Of a stretch of DNA of 64,000 nt, positions 61,419-64,000 are shown piece by piece. Under the pieces are notes generated by a model that had not been told where the DNA came from, ran no database searches, and saw nothing but the letters and a program-made list of their open reading frames with translations. The position numbers were made by a program, and so were the translations under genes. Position 1 is the stretch's first letter, and each line of letters opens with the position of its first letter. The DNA comes from Corynebacterium provencense (GTDB taxonomy: Bacteria > Actinomycetota > Actinomycetes > Mycobacteriales > Mycobacteriaceae), in the NCBI GenBank assembly GCA_900049755.1, contig LT160592.1, forward strand, positions 347,836 to 411,835, given 5' to 3'.

Positions 61419-62715
61419 CCTCAGCCATCAGCCGGTTCTCGGCGTCCCCCGGGGCGTCACTCTCCAGGCCCACCATCGGATAACGGATGGATGTGGGAAT
61501 CTCCACGTCCTTCAGCCCCGCGGCCCGCGCGACCGAGATGATCTCCTCCGCAGCCGCCAACGGGGACGCCGCGGCACGGACACCGGCCGGAGCCGGCGCC
61601 ACCGCCGGAAAAGTCTCCGCCACCGGGTAAGCCTCGTCGCCGGCCTGACTGTCGGTCACCCCGTCACCGCCCTCGCCGTCGGACAGACGGCCTGGCCCCT
61701 GACCCGGATCCGGGGCTGCGGTCTCCACCTGCTCCCCCTCCACCCCACTGTCGGCACTGTCAACACTGAGGGCACTGTCGGCACTGACGCCACTGTCGGC
61801 ACTGTCGACCTGGCCGGACGAGGACGCCCTGCCGTGGGCGCCCGGGGCCTCCTTGTACGGTTCCTTGCCCTCCCTGGCACGCCCCTCGGCCCACAGCCGG
61901 TCCTGCTCCTCCGCGGAGACCGGCCGCTCCGCCTCCTCGAACAGGTACGGGGCACGGTTACGCATCTTCGCCACGAAAGCCCCGGCGACGTGACCGATGT
62001 CGAAGGATCCGCGACGGTTCGCGATCTCCGCGTGGAAGAGCACCTGCAGCAGGATGTCGGACAGTTCCGTGCACAGCTCCTGCTGGTCGATGTCCTCCTC
62101 GTGGGAGGCGTCCGCACTCTCCACGACCTCGGCGAGTTCCTCGGTCTCCTCCCGGAGGTAGGCCAGGAGACTGTGGTGGGTCTGTGACTGCTCCCATTCG
62201 CCCTGCCGCAGGGCACGGGTCATCAGGGCCACGGCGTCCTCGATCTCGTCCATGACCGAACCGGGAACCTCGGTGCGGGTGGTGCGGCGCATCCCCGCCA
62301 CCGCGACAGTGTGCTCATCGGAACCGACCACCTCACCGTCGACGTACCCGCCACCGGACACCGTGTACTCCGGACCGGACTCCGCCTGCACCTGCCCGGG
62401 ACTGTCCCGCACACCCGGCAGGGACGCCGTCGCCCCGGGAGCCTCCAGCTCACGGTCAGGGGAGAACTCGACCAGGAGGCTCGGGGACCGTACCAGGTCG
62501 TCACCCCGTTTCAACCGGGCGAGGACGGCGCTGTTGTCGGGATCCGTGGTCACCAGGACATCAGACTCGTCGACGGTGTGGCCACCGAGGTCGGCGATCA
62601 CCCACCGGACCCTCACCGGTACCTCCTCGGTGTAGGCCACGTCCCCACCGAGCAGCGGGACGGCCTCGACGGGGAGCATCGCGGGAAACCGTGGATCCAG
62701 GAGTACGACTGACAT
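61339..62715 (-). CDS. mazG: MazG nucleoside triphosphate pyrophosphohydrolase, extended
   Basis: A 458-residue member of the all-alpha NTP pyrophosphatase family, which clears non-canonical NTPs. The catalytic helices are HHSLLAYLREETEELAEVVES and ELCTELSDILLQVLFHAEIA (EExxE then ExxD), at about residues 185-245. Residues 1-170 form an actinobacterial N-terminal domain. After the core comes a Ser/Asp/Gly-rich insert with a degenerate repeat (61746-61809), then a conserved short tail. ATG 62715 lies 7 nt after TAGACT. mfd lies upstream on the same strand. Confidence 0.9.
   Translation of the reverse strand: MSVVLLDPRFPAMLPVEAVPLLGGDVAYTEEVPVRVRWVIADLGGHTVDESDVLVTTDPDNSAVLARLKRGDDLVRSPSLLVEFSPDRELEAPGATASLPGVRDSPGQVQAESGPEYTVSGGGYVDGEVVGSDEHTVAVAGMRRTTRTEVPGSVMDEIEDAVALMTRALRQGEWEQSQTHHSLLAYLREETEELAEVVESADASHEEDIDQQELCTELSDILLQVLFHAEIANRRGSFDIGHVAGAFVAKMRNRAPYLFEEAERPVSAEEQDRLWAEGRAREGKEPYKEAPGAHGRASSSGQVDSADSGVSADSALSVDSADSGVEGEQVETAAPDPGQGPGRLSDGEGGDGVTDSQAGDEAYPVAETFPAVAPAPAGVRAAASPLAAAEEIISVARAAGLKDVEIPTSIRYPMVGLESDAPGDAENRLMAEVNAFRRVLEQRLSAPGRPADVEAGER
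61746..61809. repeat. Degenerate CACTGTCGG repeats inside mazG
   Basis: About six imperfect copies of a 9-12 bp unit encode the SADSG-type low-complexity insert of MazG. Confidence 0.65.
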
Positions 62716-62737
62716 GGAGGTAAGTCTAGCGGTAACT

Positions 62738-64000
62738 CTACCTGGTGACAGGCTCCCCCTCTCGCAGGTTCCGGCGCGGAATGCCCGCCAGGTCGGTGAG
62801 GACGTCGGCACACCACTGCAGGAGGTCACCGTCGCGCAGTGGGACCGCCCGCATCCCCGACCCCGTCTTCGGCGCGGGTACGAGCACCGTCTTCGGCGTC
62901 GCCCGGTACACCGCGGCAGGAAAGAGCCGCTTCAGCCGGACCTGCCCGGAATCGGGCAGGTTGACCGGCGCGAAACTGATCTTCGTCCCGGTCTGGATCA
63001 CCTCGGTGATGTCAAGGTCCCGGCACAGCATCCGCAGCCTGGCGACCACGGTGAGCAGTGCGACCTCGTCCGGGTACGCACCGTACCGGTCCACCAGTTC
63101 GTCGAGGACGCCGGAGAGTGCCCCGTCGTCGGCGGCCTCGGCGAACTTCCGGTACGCCTCGAGCCGCAGCCGTTCACTGGCGATGTAGGTGACAGGAATG
63201 TGGGCGTCCACCGGCAGATCGATCCGGATCTCCTTCTTCTCCCGGTCAGAACCGTCGACCACCTCCCCGTCCGCCATCGCCCGGTACGCCTCCACAGCCT
63301 CTCCGACCAGACGGACATAGAGGTCGAAACCGACACCGGCGATATGCCCCGACTGCTCGGCGCCGAGCACATTGCCGGCACCGCGCATCTCCAGGTCCTT
63401 CATCGCCACCGCCATCCCCGCACCCAGGTCATTGTTCTCGGCGATGGTCCGGAGCCTGTCGTAGGAGGTTTCGGTGAGCATCTCCCCCTTCGGGTACAGG
63501 AAGTAGGCGTAGGCCCGCTCGCGCGAGCGGCCCACCCTGCCACGCAGCTGGTGCAGCTGGGACAGTCCCATGTGGTGCGCGTTCTCCACGATGAGGGTGT
63601 TGGCGTTGGCGATGTCGAGACCGGTCTCCACGATCGTGGTGCACACCAGGACATCGAACTCGCGGTTCCAGAACCCCTCGACCGTCGTCTCCAGCTGCTC
63701 CTCACTCATCTGACCGTGGGCGACCACGACCCGTGCCTCCGGGACGAGGTCGCGGATGTGCGCCGCGGCGTCCTCGATGGACTTCACCCGGTTGTGCACG
63801 TAGAAGACCTGGCCGTCCCGGAGCAGTTCCCGGCGGATCGCTGCGGCGACCTGGCGGTCGTCCTGCGCACCGACATAGGTCAGCACAGGGTGCCGGTCCT
63901 CGGGCGGAGTGAGGATCGTCGACATCTCCCGGATGCCCGTCATCGACATCTCAAGGGTCCGCGGTATGGGCGTGGCAGACATGGTGAGCACGTCGACATG
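62738..64000 (-). CDS. mfd: Transcription-repair coupling factor Mfd (C-terminal part)
   Basis: Mfd removes stalled RNA polymerase and recruits UvrA. Only the last 420 residues are here; the gene runs off the right edge. Visible are SATPIPRT (motif III) near the edge, [29 protein letters not shown] (motif VI), the following translocation/TRG region with [20 protein letters not shown], and the C-terminal D7 domain starting with [13 protein letters not shown]. The mfd-mazG pair and nearby eno match M. tuberculosis Rv1020-Rv1023. Confidence 0.96.
   Translation of the reverse strand, partial: HVDVLTMSATPIPRTLEMSMTGIREMSTILTPPEDRHPVLTYVGAQDDRQVAAAIRRELLRDGQVFYVHNRVKSIEDAAAHIRDLVPEARVVVAHGQMSEEQLETTVEGFWNREFDVLVCTTIVETGLDIANANTLIVENAHHMGLSQLHQLRGRVGRSRERAYAYFLYPKGEMLTETSYDRLRTIAENNDLGAGMAVAMKDLEMRGAGNVLGAEQSGHIAGVGFDLYVRLVGEAVEAYRAMADGEVVDGSDREKKEIRIDLPVDAHIPVTYIASERLRLEAYRKFAEAADDGALSGVLDELVDRYGAYPDEVALLTVVARLRMLCRDLDITEVIQTGTKISFAPVNLPDSGQVRLKRLFPAAVYRATPKTVLVPAPKTGSGMRAVPLRDGDLLQWCADVLTDLAGIPRRNLREGEPVTR

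Overview
The window is a high-GC chromosomal segment from a mycolic-acid actinobacterium, most likely an environmental or lipid-using Corynebacterium. The evidence is mycothiol S-conjugate amidase, a short cis-prenyltransferase, DUF4245/DUF4307/DUF6542 proteins, an IS31831-like ISL3 element, and many genes whose -10 hexamer lies 6-9 nt before the start codon, as expected for leaderless mRNAs. Species is not claimed.

Layout. (1) 1-9.1 kb: conserved housekeeping genes (ychF, AI-2E family membrane protein, DUF6542, xseA-xseB, DUF4245, glpX, fum, an NAD-binding protein). (2) 9.2-18.8 kb: an RNase HI fused to a SnoaL-like domain, a TetR/efflux pair, a GNAT acetyltransferase, PhoH2, an HTH-less LysR effector domain divergent from DUF5997, and an acyl-CoA dehydrogenase convergent with an enoyl-CoA hydratase. 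(3) 18.8-26.4 kb: pncA, glyA, coaA, a cis-prenyl synthase, mca, DUF4307, greA and a Bax-inhibitor-like protein. From memory of the Mycobacterium tuberculosis map, blocks 1-3 follow the order Rv1112 to Rv1080c with insertions. (4) 26.5-52.3 kb: accessory genes: succinate-semialdehyde dehydrogenase, methyltransferase, SDR, a degraded stretch, a VOC protein, a QorR/quinone-oxidoreductase-like divergent pair, an MFS-ArsR operon with a clear operator, a Wadjet-type jetABC condensin operon without a visible jetD, an MntR-like regulator, an FMN reductase, an O6-alkylguanine transferase, an HMG-CoA reductase plus HMG-CoA synthase pair (unusual for corynebacteria), a DUF4442 hotdog protein, several transporters, and the phosphatase/DUF3090/SCO1664 triad. 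(5) 52.3-64 kb: a short-variable-arm tRNA with UAA anticodon, ppx2, DUF501, ftsB, eno and a lytic transglycosylase, then mntR, an ISL3 insertion sequence with a perfect 8-bp target duplication, an Mn-type ABC importer, mazG and the 3' part of mfd. This matches the M. tuberculosis Rv1026-Rv1020 order, interrupted by the metal cluster and the IS.

How the parts work together. Several regulator/target pairs are visible with inverted repeats at the right place: TetR-efflux, HxlR-oxidoreductase, ArsR-MFS, and MntR-mntABC. In the last pair the IS has landed in the mntR promoter, and its target duplication duplicates the mntR -10 box. The most unusual content is the jetABC operon lacking its nuclease gene, the HMG-CoA reductase/synthase pair, the class-I tRNA with UAA anticodon, and the paired HTH-less LysR/DUF5997 genes. 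All family assignments come from reading the translated sequence, without database searches.
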